Below, piece after piece: positions 63,467-64,000 of a stretch of 64,000 bases of DNA. The translations under genes were made by a program, and so were the position numbers. Within the stretch, counting starts at the first letter, position 1; every line of letters begins with the position of its first letter. Source of the DNA: Pempheris klunzingeri (lineage: Eukaryota; Chordata; Actinopteri; Acropomatiformes; Pempheridae); assembly GCF_042242105.1 (NCBI RefSeq), contig NC_092024.1, forward strand, positions 1,447,001 through 1,511,000, read 5' to 3'. The notes below the pieces were generated by a model that was not told the DNA's origin, did not search any database, and saw nothing but the letters and a program-made list of their open reading frames with translations.

Positions 63467-63501
<35 letters not shown>
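63467..63501. repeat. (CA)n microsatellite
   Basis: About seventeen CA units. Confidence 0.95.
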
Positions 63502-63507
<6 letters not shown>

Positions 63508-64000
63508 TGTGTAACGTAAAGGAATAAAGAAGGAAGCCAGATATTTTCAACAGTTCTTTTACTGATCTTTACACTTGTCACAGAACATCACATAAACTTA
63601 TCAGAGCAGACTTGCTCTTTAGTTGTTTTTAATTACAGACAATGCAGTTACATGTTCTTGTCTCAGAAACAAATATTGCTTTGTCAAATTTTTTTTTTCA
63701 CCTTAAAAAAATACCACTTATAATCACTGGATTTGTATCATTTAGGTTTAGAGAAATGAAATCAAATAGGCTGGTACTCGACTCGTCTCTGTGTAGATGT
63801 GTCACTGATGTCAGACCCGTCTCAGGGAAGCAAACTGTTATTTTGTACATCAGAAAGAGAAAAAAAAAGAGTGGGAGTGCTTCCACCTGACAAACCAAGT
63901 GAGACCATTTAATTCTTGCACCTTAAGGTACGTCACAAAAAAGAAAAACAAAACCACTACTGACTAACAGAATCTTTCCATTTTTTAAGTTTGGTTTGGG

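Larger units (their letters stand above)
44239..64000. other. About 20 kb with no supportable coding gene
   Basis: After gnmt no exon with convincing protein similarity or splice context was found on either strand. Open frames up to about 150 codons exist (for example 51772-52227, 54434-54859 and 61745-62197) but they are low-complexity, lie over microsatellites, or lack any recognisable domain. The first part must hold the gnmt 3' UTR. Contents otherwise are at least a dozen microsatellites, two SINE-like elements and two other dispersed repeats, listed separately. Confidence 0.5.

Noticed and set aside
1-64000. CRISPR arrays, prokaryotic operons, integrated viruses
   Set aside because: Regular repeats are all simple microsatellites without unique spacers, genes are intron-bearing vertebrate genes, and no viral protein similarity was seen.

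Overview
The window looks like nuclear DNA of a ray-finned (teleost) fish, probably a percomorph. It has compact split genes with GT-AG introns, long (CA)n, (GT)n and (ATCT)n microsatellites, an L2-like LINE with the fish-type (ATTGA)n tail, tRNA-derived SINE heads, and proteins that read as teleost versions of known vertebrate genes. There is no sign of prokaryotic, viral or CRISPR content.

Layout: (1) About 1.1-27.4 kb, minus strand: two complete calpain genes in direct tandem. Each has 21 coding exons plus an apparent non-coding first exon. The exons were rebuilt by hand and stay in frame throughout (699 and 694 codons). Nineteen of 21 coding exons have identical lengths in the two copies. 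The proteins have Cys/His/Asn protease triads, a C2-like domain and a penta-EF-hand domain, and most resemble the mammalian CAPN13/CAPN14 branch. (2) A roughly 3-kb degenerate L2-like LINE lies antisense in intron 8 of the upstream calpain copy, with its truncated end only tens of bases from a splice acceptor. (3) 30.6-35.1 kb, plus strand: cd93 followed closely by thbd (thrombomodulin), both with single-exon coding regions. This is the vertebrate CD93-THBD neighbour pair. The thbd product is short: its only three EGF repeats align with EGF4-5-6 of human thrombomodulin. (4) 39.0-44.2 kb, plus strand: gnmt (glycine N-methyltransferase), six coding exons, 295 codons, with a TATA box and a CRE-like inverted repeat upstream. 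(5) 44.2-64 kb: about 20 kb with no coding gene I can support, containing many microsatellites, SINE-like copies and other dispersed repeats.

The genes do not form a pathway. The calpains are cytosolic Ca-dependent proteases, CD93 and thrombomodulin are endothelial surface receptors of the group XIV C-type lectin family, and GNMT is a liver methyl-group regulator. I found no wholly new system. The points most worth a second look are the tandem calpain pair with duplicated promoters, the LINE next to a splice acceptor, the minimal thrombomodulin, a (GT)n tract at a gnmt splice acceptor, and a LINE tail that may supply a polyadenylation signal to thbd.
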